NCBI GenBank assembly: GCA_040219275.1 | Contig: JAVJSU010000043.1 | Span: 20,190-84,189 of the forward strand | Direction of reading: 5' to 3' | DNA from: JAVJSU01 sp040219275 | Lineage (GTDB): Bacteria > Chloroflexota > Anaerolineae > Aggregatilineales > Phototrophicaceae | Length of the DNA: 64,000 nt | Shown here: positions 26,014-34,555 of the stretch, piece by piece | Position numbering within the stretch: position 1 is the first letter of the stretch | Layout of the letters: each line of letters begins with the position of its first letter | Position numbers and translations under genes: made by a program | Notes under the pieces: generated by a model | Seen by the model: the letters and a program-made list of their open reading frames with translations, nothing else | Told to the model about the DNA's origin: nothing | Database searches by the model: none

Positions 26014-26937
26014 TTATTCTGTCGTTGGTAGACTCGCGGTAGCGGCTTCAAGTTGAGCCTGATCCCACTCACCATAAGTTTGATTTGAACCTTCTACTTT
26101 CCATTCGGTACGTCCATTACGCGACGAACCTGCGACAATGGTTGCGGCTGTACTGGGGCTGGAAAACTTAACGTCGGCATTCAGTAACCAATAGGCAGAA
26201 TCAGGTGCATCAACCAATAATCCTTTATCAAATAGGTCTTTGCGCTTGTCCCGATAGGATTGTGCAAGTGAGGCAGTTTCCTCAATCCGCACCGTAGACC
26301 CTTTCAGAACAAGAAAATCATTTTCTGTTAACCGCGCCTTCGCATTAGTTCCGCCGTAAGTCATTTGAAAGAGAGGCGACAATGATTTGGTTGTTGTTGT
26401 TAAAATAGTTTCTAGTTCATCTCGTTTCTCCACAACCGAAGTCGTAAATGAAAAGCCGAGAAGAGGAAATAACATCAGTAGTTTTTCAAGAAAAGAATCC
26501 ATATCAGCGCGATCTGATTCAGGTAAGGGTGTGGGTTCAGGACTTGTTCCATTAGCAACGTCTGAATTTTTTGCCTCGTTAGCTATTTTAATCAGTTTTG
26601 CCTCTAAATATCGTACGTGCGCTTTAGTCAAATTTTCATCTTTACTAGTGACAACAACTGTATTTACCCAGAAATCCTTTTTGTCATCGCCTGCATGATA
26701 CCGTAAACGTTCGACAATATTATCACTTTCACCAACGTAAATTTTTGCGGGTATGTCATCTGAAACGAGCACATACAAACCTGTACGTTCTAATTCAGGT
26801 CTACGCAATAAAGTGGCTAAATGCGTAGTACGAGGTGCAACAGTAATTCTGCCTGTCCAGTTGAATATCTCTGCCGTGAGAATGCCTTTAGTAGATCCAT
26901 CAGCAAGAAAGATTTTTACAGTCGCCGCTTCTGCCAT
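26014..26937 (-). CDS. GIY-YIG nuclease-like protein with C-terminal DUF4357
   Basis: The N-terminal half has GLYVLVSD near 53 and KIYVGES near 66, the two beta-strands of a GIY-YIG fold, then ERLRYH with the usual Arg, and FWVNTVVVTSKDENLTKAHVRYLEAKLI, where the Glu in YLEAKLI matches the catalytic Glu. A Pro/Glu/Asp linker follows (about 130-145). The C-terminal part has the DUF4357 pattern (GGTNAKARLTENDFLVLKGS and SPSTAATIVAGSSRNGRTEW). Family members are often listed as nucleases of unknown biological role and occur in accessory regions. ATG with AAAGGGAG upstream. Confidence 0.82.
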   Translation of the reverse strand: MAEAATVKIFLADGSTKGILTAEIFNWTGRITVAPRTTHLATLLRRPELERTGLYVLVSDDIPAKIYVGESDNIVERLRYHAGDDKKDFWVNTVVVTSKDENLTKAHVRYLEAKLIKIANEAKNSDVANGTSPEPTPLPESDRADMDSFLEKLLMLFPLLGFSFTTSVVEKRDELETILTTTTKSLSPLFQMTYGGTNAKARLTENDFLVLKGSTVRIEETASLAQSYRDKRKDLFDKGLLVDAPDSAYWLLNADVKFSSPSTAATIVAGSSRNGRTEWKVEGSNQTYGEWDQAQLEAATASLPTTE

Positions 26938-27040
26938 GTCAACTCCCTTTTCTCTAAGTAACTTCTATTTTACTTCAAGCATCGCTATTGGGAGTCTTAA
27001 TGGTTTTTTCTCTGCGCCTTTGTGTTACGCTTTTTATCGG

Positions 27041-28609
27041 CTACTCGTCAGCCTTACCCCAGCCACCGCCACCGGGAGTCTTAATCGTCAGCCGATCCCC
27101 GACATTCACCTGCGCTGTATATTTCCCGCTCACAGTCGCCGTCTGTCCATCTTTCGTCAACACATTTTCTCCGCGTGCGCCCGCGCCACCCTCGCGCAAA
27201 CCATACGGCGCATTCACCCGTCGCTCGGTGTTCAGCGTGACCGTCGCCGGAGACAAAAATTCATACTCCCGAATCACCCCATCGCCGCCCTGAAATTCGC
27301 CCGCACCGCCGGAATTCTCGCGCAGAGTATACGTCCAAACACGCAGAGGCAACGCATATTCCAGCGCCTCCACAGGTGTATTGAGCGTGTTCGTCATGTG
27401 GCTGTGTCGCCCGCCGATTCCGTCACCGAGCACGCCCGCGCCATGACCGCCCGCAATCGTCTCGTAATACACAAATTGCACCCCATTCACGAAGCCGCCT
27501 ACGGTGATATTGTTCATCGTCCCCTGACTCGCCGACGGAATCGCATCCGGTAACGCCCCCGCCAGCGCACACAGCACCGCATCCACCACCCGCTGACCCG
27601 TCTCCGTATTGCCGACAGCCACCGCCGCCGGAAATTGTGGATCAAGCACGCTTCCCGCTTCGGTAATGACTTCCACCGGCGCGAAACAGCCCTCATTCAC
27701 CGGAATATCCTCACTACTTAACAGACGCACACAATACCACGTCGCGGAGCGCACAATCGCCGAAACCGCGTTCACATTCCCCGCGACCTGTGGCGCACTC
27801 CCCGTAAAATCGACGGTCATTTTGTCGCCATCGACGCAGATTTTGACCCGAATCGGAATCTGAAATTCGCGCTGACCGTCGCCTTCCAGCGCATCCTCAA
27901 ACGCATACTCGCCGTCAGGGATCGCACGGATTGCCGCTTCGGTCATCCGGCGTGAATAATCCATCAACGCCACCGCATGAGCCGCGACCCGTTCCGCGCC
28001 ATGTTCGCCAATCATCGCAATCAGCCGCTTTTCGCCCACGCGATGCGCCGCCAATTGTGCTGATAAATCACCGAGTCGTTCCTCCGGTGCGCGACTATTC
28101 GCCGTCAACAACGCCAGCACACCCTCGTTCATCACGCCCGCTTGCATAATCTTGATCGGCGGGATAATCACCCCTTCCTGATACAATTCCGTGCTCAACG
28201 GCAACGACCCCGGCGACATCCCGCCCACGTCAGCATGATGCGCCCGCGACGCGACGAAATACGCCAATTCACCGTCCGCGAACACGGGCGAGAGCATCGT
28301 AATATCCGGCAGATGCGTCCCGCCGCGATACGGGTCATTCAGCACCACCACATCGCCCGCCACAAACGACTCGAAGGCACCAATCGCGGCTTGCGCGGAC
28401 GCGGGCATACTCCCCAGATGCACGGGGATATGTGCCGCCTGAGCCACCATCCGCGCTGACGAATCGAACACGGCGCAACTAAAATCCAGCCGTTCGCGGA
28501 TATTGGGGCTAAACGCCGCGCGTTGCAGAGTCACGCCCATTTCTTCCGCAACGGCGGCGAACAAACTCCGAAATACAGCCAGTGAAATAGCGTCTACCTG
28601 TGCGGACAT
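27041..28609 (-). CDS. Hydantoinase B / N-methylhydantoinase B/oxoprolinase family protein
   Basis: The 522 residues cover the whole HyuB domain: SLFAAVAEEMGVTLQRAAFS, NIRERLDFSCAVFD, HIPVHLGSMPASAQAAI, VLNDPYRGGTHLPDITM, a GRHSHMTNTLNTPVEALE block and the glycine-rich NSGGAGEFQGGDG. These enzymes work with a HyuA partner as ATP-dependent hydantoinase or 5-oxoprolinase, and related subunits occur in acetone or acetophenone carboxylases. No HyuA gene is adjacent on either side, so the partner must be encoded elsewhere. Its substrate is undetermined. Confidence 0.9.
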   Translation of the reverse strand: MSAQVDAISLAVFRSLFAAVAEEMGVTLQRAAFSPNIRERLDFSCAVFDSSARMVAQAAHIPVHLGSMPASAQAAIGAFESFVAGDVVVLNDPYRGGTHLPDITMLSPVFADGELAYFVASRAHHADVGGMSPGSLPLSTELYQEGVIIPPIKIMQAGVMNEGVLALLTANSRAPEERLGDLSAQLAAHRVGEKRLIAMIGEHGAERVAAHAVALMDYSRRMTEAAIRAIPDGEYAFEDALEGDGQREFQIPIRVKICVDGDKMTVDFTGSAPQVAGNVNAVSAIVRSATWYCVRLLSSEDIPVNEGCFAPVEVITEAGSVLDPQFPAAVAVGNTETGQRVVDAVLCALAGALPDAIPSASQGTMNNITVGGFVNGVQFVYYETIAGGHGAGVLGDGIGGRHSHMTNTLNTPVEALEYALPLRVWTYTLRENSGGAGEFQGGDGVIREYEFLSPATVTLNTERRVNAPYGLREGGAGARGENVLTKDGQTATVSGKYTAQVNVGDRLTIKTPGGGGWGKADE

Positions 28610-28706
28610 AATGTGCCTAAACCTGTGCTAAACTTGAAATCATACGGCTGATTATGCCAGAGGTTGCATGATGGTCGCCACCCAATAAATAAGGTAAGAA
28701 TCGAAA

Positions 28707-29096
28707 ATGGTTTTTGAAACCAAATGGGATGAAGCAAATGAACGCATTGACACAACACTGCGATCAGGCTTTCAAACACCCATCACATCCACCCAAACCG
28801 TGCATGTTATGGAAATAGTTCTGAACGCTATCCAGAGCACAGTAGGACAACGACTGTTCGAGGGATTGTCACAAATCAGCATTGGTGAAACGAGCCTGAC
28901 GTTAACGTTTCGATTTTCCATCAATAAAGGGCATATTGAACGGGTTGAAGCGCAAATTCAACGGAAAGAATTAGTCTATCATCGCGGAAATTTCATGATG
29001 TTTGTGTTTGCGCGAGTTGACGAAGTGTATCCATTGGACGATACCTTACCCTCCGGTTTTCAGCAGAATCTCGACATGCCGTTGTATATCAAGTAG
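28707..29096 (+). CDS. Hypothetical protein, 129 aa
   Basis: I do not recognise this protein. It is soluble, without signal or membrane segments, with alternating hydrophobic strands (TSLTLTFRFSINKGHIERVEA, NFMMFVFARV). ATG preceded by AAGGTAAG. It is followed 65 bp later by a DUF433 gene in the same direction, and the two might be co-transcribed. Confidence 0.5.
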   Translation: MVFETKWDEANERIDTTLRSGFQTPITSTQTVHVMEIVLNAIQSTVGQRLFEGLSQISIGETSLTLTFRFSINKGHIERVEAQIQRKELVYHRGNFMMFVFARVDEVYPLDDTLPSGFQQNLDMPLYIK

Positions 29097-29161
29097 ATGA
29101 TTAACTTTGCTGTCACAGCGCATGTGCTAAACTAAGCTGAAATGTAATGTGAGGTCCGCCA

Positions 29162-29497
29162 ATGGACGCAACGCCAACCTTAACCATCCCCTTAAGAACC
29201 GATGACGACGGCACAATCCGCATTGGCAAAACCCGCGTCATTCTTGATCTTGTCATCCATGCTTTTCGGGAAGGCGCAACGCCGGAGACCATCGTTGAGC
29301 GTTACTCCGCCTTAGATTTATCGGATGTCTATTTGGTGCTCGGCTACTATCTACAGCGCCGTGACGAGGTGGATGCCTATATTCGTCAGCGTGAAGCCGA
29401 AGCGGAGACAATCCGTGAAAAGTTGGAGCAAGAATTTCCATCTACAGGCATCCGTGAACGCTTACTTGCCCGCCAGAAGTCAAATCGTGAATCATGA
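29162..29497 (+). CDS. DUF433 antitoxin-like protein
   Basis: A 111-residue DUF433 protein. LRTDDDGTIRIGKTRVILDL and AFREGATPETIVERYSALDLSDVYLVLGYYL form the winged-helix-like core in which most of the family act as putative antitoxins, usually followed by a DUF5615 PIN-like toxin. Here no DUF5615 gene follows; the next gene, 15 bp away, is xisI on the opposite strand. Either the toxin has been lost or this is an orphan regulator. ATG behind GAGGTCC. Confidence 0.75.
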   Translation: MDATPTLTIPLRTDDDGTIRIGKTRVILDLVIHAFREGATPETIVERYSALDLSDVYLVLGYYLQRRDEVDAYIRQREAEAETIREKLEQEFPSTGIRERLLARQKSNRES

Positions 29498-29511
29498 TGC
29501 GGTTTGCGGCA

Positions 29512-29814
29512 CTACGCCACAACACTTGTATCCAGATACGCGAGCACGACTTGTTCTTCAGGAATACCGCGCCCTTTAAGCGCATCCACCAATAACTTAT
29601 TATTGTGGTCAAGCTCAATGATAATTTTGTCGTCCTGTACACGCGCTACCAGAACCGTCCCGATGATACGTTTTCCGCGCACATTGGCAATATCCACAAC
29701 GGTATAGAGGCTCTCCGCCTCATTTTCGGTCAGGTAGCTGTAAGCATTCAATCCCTCACCTGCATATTTACCCATCTCTTCAATCAAAACATGCTTTAAA
29801 GTTCCGGTATCCAT
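29512..29814 (-). CDS. XisI-family protein
   Basis: The 100-residue protein has the XisI layout: SLYTVVDIANVRGKRIIGTV, then VQDDKIIIELDHNNKLLVDALKGRGIPEEQVVLAY. XisI is one of the controlling factors for excision of the Anabaena fdxN element. It overlaps xisH by 19 bp, so the two are translationally coupled. ATG with AGAGGAGATT. It ends tail-to-tail with the DUF433 gene. Confidence 0.82.
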   Translation of the reverse strand: MDTGTLKHVLIEEMGKYAGEGLNAYSYLTENEAESLYTVVDIANVRGKRIIGTVLVARVQDDKIIIELDHNNKLLVDALKGRGIPEEQVVLAYLDTSVVA

Positions 29815-30215
29815 TTGACAATCTCCTCTTTCACAGGATCAAAAATAAGAAGCGGAATAGCGTAGCGGGTCATCATCTCTTGTCCGAGAACATGTTGAAT
29901 AATGCCCTTATAGACGTTCTCAGGAAGCGCGATATAGAGAGGTAGTTCAATGGACAAGTAATCCAGTGCTATCCGATACATCAAATATTGACCTAACAAT
30001 TCCATTAATTCGTGGACAGGTGATCGTTCTAAACCTTTAACTTCAATAAGCGCAAGTTGGTCATCATACCGTTGCGCTTTGATGTCTATATACAAACGGC
30101 GGTTAGTATCATCATACTTACCAACCGAGATGTATACCTGTTCTTTGATAATAGACCAACCTGCTTTTTGCAAACATCTCAGAACAACAGGATGATAACG
30201 ATCTTCATTTGGCAT
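29796..30215 (-). CDS. XisH-family protein (PD-(D/E)xK-like fold)
   Basis: The 139-residue protein matches XisH: DRYHPVVLRCLQKAGWSI, RRLYIDIKAQ, LALIEVKG, LGQYLMYRIAL, LYIALPENVY and IFDPVKEEIVKWI. Asp44 and Glu58-x-Lys60 sit in the positions of a PD-(D/E)xK nuclease core. XisH and XisI are needed for fdxN-element excision in heterocystous cyanobacteria, but homologues are common in genomes without that element and their wider role is unclear. No xisF recombinase or excisable element is evident here. Confidence 0.85.
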   Translation of the reverse strand: MPNEDRYHPVVLRCLQKAGWSIIKEQVYISVGKYDDTNRRLYIDIKAQRYDDQLALIEVKGLERSPVHELMELLGQYLMYRIALDYLSIELPLYIALPENVYKGIIQHVLGQEMMTRYAIPLLIFDPVKEEIVKWIPEL

Positions 30216-30710
30216 TGTGTCTCACAAAGTTTGCGCTGATCTACTTAAATTATAGGCGTAAATCTAACCTCTTTGCAAAGAGCGATATTCTTGTATTATG
30301 CTTTTCAATTCTAAGCACATATTACCCCTCTGTTTGCAAACTCTAACCACACGATACGAACAAGTGTGCTAAAATAACGGGTCAGTCAACCATCCAAATA
30401 TAAGCCTTCTCAGCACTCGGAACTATCCCTTTTCCACCACCACACAATGACACTGTTGGCAGAAAAAAAATAAATTCACTTTGTTGGCACTTTATCCCCA
30501 CTTTTTCCCGTAACTCAGCCACCGCGCCTTGGCAGTCTGCCATCAAAATGCCATACTCAGCCAACACCTATTAACTAAAAACTTATCACCAACAACTGCC
30601 TACTTAATAGTTTAATGTCTGCTAAATTTAGAGTTTCACGCTTGCAATCTTCCTCGCTGAATTGTATATTTATGATGAGGATAAGCATTATTTAGGTTAG
30701 CAGGCAATTT
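30216..30710. other. Intergenic with a TGCCAA-rich repeat-like segment
   Basis: From about 30400 to 30570 the sequence is rich in TTGGCAG/CTGCCA/GCCAACA words. Its reverse complement includes TTTTCTGCCAACA, which also occurs at 43.85 kb, suggesting a dispersed element. A 61-codon ORF across it (30382-30567 minus) has no ribosome binding site and looks spurious. The remainder is AT-rich and presumably carries the promoters for xisH and the DtxR-like gene. Confidence 0.4.
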
Positions 30711-31394
30711 ATGAGCGTAAGCACCGCAATGCAAGAATATCTGGCGGAAACCTACCGTCTCGCACATCAGCAGAAGGAGAGTCCCTACGTGTCGACCTCC
30801 GCGCTGGCTGATGTGATGGGCGTGTCTGCCCCGGCGGTCACGCGCATGGTGCAACGCCTCAAAGATGCGGGCTATCTGGAACACGAACCCTATCAGGGCA
30901 TCTTCCTCACCCCTAACGGCGAACGCGAAGCCCTCATGAACATTCGTCGTCATCGGCTGGTCGAGCGTTTTCTGGTGGATGTGATGCAGTTCGGCTGGCA
31001 TGAAGTCCATCAGGCGGCGGATGAGCTTGGCGCGGCGGTCAGCAATGTCGTCGTTGAACGGATGGAAACAATGGCGGGATTTCCGCGTCGTTGCCCGCAC
31101 GGTGAACCCATCCCCACCAGAGACGGAATCATGCCGGATGTGGTGGATTATTCCCTCAACGAAGTCGAAGAGGGCGAAGAGTGGATCGTCAGTCGTGCCA
31201 ATTCTCACGACGAAGACAAGCTCAAATATCTCAACCAACTCGGTCTAAAAACCGGCGCGAAATTCACCCTCATCGAGCGTGCGCCCTTCAAAGGACCGAT
31301 CAAGCTCAAAGTCGGCGAGGAGACGCATTTCATCGGTCATGAACTCGCTGGAATCTTACGCGTCTGCACCCAACAAGAATTCGATCTCGTCTAA
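30711..31394 (+). CDS. DtxR/MntR-family metal-dependent transcriptional regulator
   Basis: The N-terminus is a winged helix (AMQEYLAETYRLA, VSTSALADVMGVSAPAVTRMVQRLKDAGYLEHEPYQGIFLT). The dimerisation/metal domain has RRHRLVERFL, GWHEVHQAADELGAAVSNVVVERM and CPHGEPIP, with His/Glu/Cys residues in the positions used for iron or manganese. The C-terminal 70 residues form an SH3/FeoA-like domain (GLKTGAKFTLIERAPFKGPI). Such proteins repress metal uptake genes when metal is bound; no transporter of that kind is adjacent, although the FepC-like ATPase is a conceivable distant target. Confidence 0.9.
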   Translation: MSVSTAMQEYLAETYRLAHQQKESPYVSTSALADVMGVSAPAVTRMVQRLKDAGYLEHEPYQGIFLTPNGEREALMNIRRHRLVERFLVDVMQFGWHEVHQAADELGAAVSNVVVERMETMAGFPRRCPHGEPIPTRDGIMPDVVDYSLNEVEEGEEWIVSRANSHDEDKLKYLNQLGLKTGAKFTLIERAPFKGPIKLKVGEETHFIGHELAGILRVCTQQEFDLV

Positions 31395-31420
31395 AACTCG
31401 TATTTTTTAGGGGTGCAATA

Positions 31421-31483
31421 AGTCCCCCCATACGAAGTGTGAGGAACTGCTGTTCGCGAGATTATAGAGGGGGATTTTAATCC
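31421..31483. repeat. Dispersed palindromic element, family A
   Basis: AGTCCCCCCATACGAAGTGT runs to TTCGCGAGATTATAGAGGGG followed by GATTTTAATCC. The second half is the reverse complement of the start of the 15056 copy, and the C-rich and G-rich arms can pair. It lies between convergent genes. Confidence 0.6.
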
Positions 31484-31872
31484 TTTACATCCATCGTCCA
31501 GCCCGCATAACCGAGCAAGCCCCAGCCCACCAGCAAACACGCGCCACCAATCGGGGCAATCGCACCCATGAAGCGCAGGTCAAGAATAGCCAGAATGTAT
31601 AAACTTCCAGAGAAAATCACCGTCCCCGCGACGAAAAAATAACCCGCCCGCATCAACAGCGTTGAGGCGAACTTTCCCGACGAGAGCATCCACGCCACAG
31701 CCAGCAACGCCAGCGCATGAACCATCTGATACTCACTCGCCGTCTGGAATGTCCCTTCCCGTCCGTTTTCCACCAATATGGATTCCAGCCCATGCGCGCC
31801 GAACGCACCGAGCGCAACACCCGTGAAGCCCAACACCGCCCCGATGAGGATAAATTGTCGTACCGTTTTCAT
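31477..31872 (-). CDS. DUF423 membrane protein
   Basis: A 131-residue protein with four membrane segments and the DUF423 blocks GAFGAHGLES, FQTASEYQMVHALALL, VIFSGSLYILAI and GAIAPIGGACLLVGW. The family is widespread and functionally uncharacterised (YgdD-like). Its 3' end touches the family-A repeat. Confidence 0.85.
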   Translation of the reverse strand: MKTVRQFILIGAVLGFTGVALGAFGAHGLESILVENGREGTFQTASEYQMVHALALLAVAWMLSSGKFASTLLMRAGYFFVAGTVIFSGSLYILAILDLRFMGAIAPIGGACLLVGWGLLGYAGWTMDVKD

Positions 31873-31956
31873 GCTAAATGGTCTTTCACTAAGTCGTCAA
31901 AGTCATTTGTGAATTATCGAACCATTCAGCATGATTGTTCAAGGGGAGATAACCAA

Positions 31957-33333
31957 TTAACGCGGCACAAAGATCGGTTCGAGCCAGTACGTTTCGCCTT
32001 CACCTTCTGCTGTCCAGCCGATGAGGTCGCCATATTCGACCTGCCACCAAGCCAATCCATCAGCGCAGACAGGTCCATCCAGTACCATAAATTCGCCCTC
32101 GCCTGGAATCTGCCCTAAAACTTCACCGTTACGCTGAGGTTCGGAACGCAGAGTATTAGGTGCGCCCGGTGTGACCTGTCCCATCACACCAATGACCAGA
32201 TGCGGTTCGAGTGTTAACAGAGAACACGGATCCAATTCAAATATTCTGGCGATTCCTTCGCCCAGGGGCGGTGTTATCTGTACGACAAGGGGATAATTTT
32301 CTATGGAAGATATCAGGGTAACTGCTTCAAAATCATTTGCTTCTGAATAATGCAGTAAATTATCATCCTGCGTGTCGTACAATAACCAACCGTCAGTTGT
32401 TCCAGCCAAAAATCGCGCCGTTTCAGGTGCTGAAATGCTACGCCAGGTACCATCAGGGAAAAATAAGCGCCATTCAGGAGGATCGAACAATAATTGATTA
32501 TCAAGCAGTGCCTCTCCATTTAAAACCCATTTAGGTGAGGGAAGAAAGATCGAGTCGCGTGGAAATGGCATCCCTTGATAGACGGGCATCCTGATGATGA
32601 TGCCATCGTTCCCTGTTTCTGAAGAATAATAAGCAAATTGCAACCAGTACCTGCGTTCACTGTCGATTGCGCTGTAATCCCAATTTACCTTTTCGCCTGT
32701 AGCGGACAAGACCCCGCGACCAAATCGGCGTGTCGATTGCTCGTAGCTTCTTTCGTCTATATCCCACACATCAAAGGAACCCTGATGAGGTTGATCGCAG
32801 TTATAACATCCAATATTGCCAATCTCGATCTCACTACCTTCCCAACTACCAAATGCAACCGGAAATTCATCTTCTAGCATGAGTTCCCGTATTCTTGATT
32901 GGCTTTCAAGATCATAAATGAAAATTTCCCCCTGTGGTTCTTCGGGGAAGGTGTCACCGCTAATGTGAGCAAACACCACCTGCTGGCTATCCGGGCTAAA
33001 GGGTCCTGCAATATAAACACCTGAACCGATACGGCTTGTTGTTTGTTCTTGTACATCGGCTACAAAGCCCGTACCGCGATAACCACTTGTACCTGCCAGA
33101 TAGCGACCATCATTGGAAATGCTGGCTTGATATATCGTTGTCACATTGATGAAATCGAGGGATACCGTCTCCTGGATACCCTCAGCAGTCACAGTGACGA
33201 GCGTATGTTGTGCGGCATCATAATAAATAAGTTCCCATGATAAGCTCTCCAGGTCATCCTGAGCCATCAGATTCAAGACTCCCAAACTCAGGAGCAGTAA
33301 AGCAATAAACAAGTGTAGTGGACGATGTCGCAT
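31957..33333 (-). CDS. Secreted beta-propeller-like protein with C-terminal SH3b domain
   Basis: A signal peptide (1-24, ending LNLMAQ) precedes about 340 residues of repeated beta-blades with weak PD40 character (YQASISNDGRYLAG, AGPFSPDSQQVVFA). The last 80 residues form an SH3b-like domain: NTLRSEPQRNGEVLGQIPGE, FMVLDGPVCADGLAWWQVEY, GWTAEGEGETYWLEPI. Chloroflexota genomes commonly carry such combinations. A GAGGAGG ribosome binding site precedes the ATG. Probable role: extracellular binding; the ligand is unknown. Confidence 0.7.
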   Translation of the reverse strand: MRHRPLHLFIALLLLSLGVLNLMAQDDLESLSWELIYYDAAQHTLVTVTAEGIQETVSLDFINVTTIYQASISNDGRYLAGTSGYRGTGFVADVQEQTTSRIGSGVYIAGPFSPDSQQVVFAHISGDTFPEEPQGEIFIYDLESQSRIRELMLEDEFPVAFGSWEGSEIEIGNIGCYNCDQPHQGSFDVWDIDERSYEQSTRRFGRGVLSATGEKVNWDYSAIDSERRYWLQFAYYSSETGNDGIIIRMPVYQGMPFPRDSIFLPSPKWVLNGEALLDNQLLFDPPEWRLFFPDGTWRSISAPETARFLAGTTDGWLLYDTQDDNLLHYSEANDFEAVTLISSIENYPLVVQITPPLGEGIARIFELDPCSLLTLEPHLVIGVMGQVTPGAPNTLRSEPQRNGEVLGQIPGEGEFMVLDGPVCADGLAWWQVEYGDLIGWTAEGEGETYWLEPIFVPR

Positions 33334-33445
33334 AAAAATCCTCCTCTAAACATTAGCTTTTGTTGGGTTCAACTTTCCCCTTATCACGACCATATATCAT
33401 ATTTTGAGATGACGCGATTTATGTGTGGGCTTGTTGATCTTAAAG

Positions 33446-34279
33446 TTACACTACCCCATCACGCGCATTACGCAGGGCATCACGCAATTTGGCGGATTCA
33501 GTGACGGAGTCGACCTCTGCCATGCCGTGACGGGCGCTTTTGGTCTTCATGTATTCCACGCACAGCACGCCTTCATAATCGGCATCCTCCAGCGTGGAAA
33601 TCACCTGTTTCAGGTCGATTTTGCCGTCGTCGAACGCGGTTTGCAATTTGCCTTCCGCCGCCTGCCGGATCTGTACATGACGGGTATGCGGCAGAAGCGA
33701 GACAATATCCTCATGCGCCACGCCCTGACACACCAGATGCGCCCAATCGACGGTGAGTTCCAACTCGCGCACGGCGTTAATAAGTTTGAGCGCGGTTTCC
33801 GGCTTTTGCGCCATCGAATCCAGATGCGGCTCGATGCTGACGTGTAAATGGGTGGCGGGGGTGGCGGTGCGCGAGGCATCCATCATCGCATTGAGAGACT
33901 CAACGGTGCGATCAAAGGCTTCTTCGTCATCGTCGGGATGCACCAATCCGGGCGAGAGAGTCACGCCGGTGGCTTCCAGCGCGACGATAAACGGGAGCAA
34001 AGCGCGGTAGGTATCAATATCTTTTTCACGCTGATCTTCGTCCGCCAGTGAGATACGCGGGAGCATCAAATAGAGGTCGCTCAGTTTGAGGTTAAACAGC
34101 GCCAATTCCGCCCTGACCTTCGCCGCCGCCCCACGAGGATCACGCGCAATCGCAGACACATTCAGGTGCGGTCCACTGCCAATATCAACATACCGGAAGC
34201 CGAGGCGAGCAATCGTGCCGAGCGCATCGGTCAGGCTGAGGTCATTAAACGCCCATGTGTGGCAGGCAAATTCGAGCAT
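33446..34279 (-). CDS. Sugar phosphate isomerase/epimerase-like TIM barrel
   Basis: About 277 residues of the xylose-isomerase-like TIM-barrel family (AP_endonuc_2). The opening MLEFACHTWAFNDLSLTDAL, the LGFRYVDIG strand, HLHVSIEPHLD, LELTVDWAHLV and GVLCVEYMKT carry the metal-binding Glu, Asp and His of the barrel mouth. I start at the ATG at 34279, since an upstream GTG lacks a ribosome binding site. The neighbours give no pathway. Possible substrates include inositols and ketoses; none is indicated by sequence. Confidence 0.82.
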   Translation of the reverse strand: MLEFACHTWAFNDLSLTDALGTIARLGFRYVDIGSGPHLNVSAIARDPRGAAAKVRAELALFNLKLSDLYLMLPRISLADEDQREKDIDTYRALLPFIVALEATGVTLSPGLVHPDDDEEAFDRTVESLNAMMDASRTATPATHLHVSIEPHLDSMAQKPETALKLINAVRELELTVDWAHLVCQGVAHEDIVSLLPHTRHVQIRQAAEGKLQTAFDDGKIDLKQVISTLEDADYEGVLCVEYMKTKSARHGMAEVDSVTESAKLRDALRNARDGVV

Positions 34280-34369
34280 GGTGATAGTCGTCCTCACTGC
34301 GTCGCAGAATCATGACGATTGTAACACGGGATTGCCTTAACGGGTGGCAGGTTGTCGGCTATAATAGAG

Positions 34370-34375
34370 GTACTA
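34370..34375 (+). promoter_or_regulatory. -10 box before a 52-aa membrane protein
   Basis: A TATAAT lies 22 bp before the ATG at 34397, giving a very short leader. The -35 element is not obvious. Confidence 0.35.
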
Positions 34376-34396
34376 TCGCACATGGGGGCACATCTG

Positions 34397-34555
34397 ATGA
34401 GCGAAAATTCAGAGAAAAAAGGCTATTTCCGGCAACCGTTCAGCCAGCAGGAGCGCGACCAATTACGACAAATGGTGCGTTTTCTGGCGACGGTCTTGTT
34501 CTTCGTGATTCTCGCATCATTGGCGGTTGGCTTTTTCGTCACCCAATTCACTTAA
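34397..34555 (+). CDS. Single-pass small membrane protein, 52 aa
   Basis: A basic/polar N-terminus (SENSEKKGYFRQPFSQQERD) is followed by one membrane helix (FLATVLFFVILASLAVGFFV). The ATG at 34397 has GGGGG at eight-base spacing and a TATAAT box 22 bp upstream. Its stop abuts the stop of the opposite-strand DUF4037 gene with no gap. The function is unknown. Confidence 0.5.
   Translation: MSENSEKKGYFRQPFSQQERDQLRQMVRFLATVLFFVILASLAVGFFVTQFT

Noticed and set aside
29512..30215. An excisable fdxN-like element at this locus
   Set aside because: No recombinase (XisF-type), flanking direct repeats or interrupted gene can be seen around xisHI.
30382..30567. 61-codon ORF in the xisH/DtxR gap
   Set aside because: No ribosome binding site, unusual composition, and it coincides with a repeat-like TGCCAA-rich segment.
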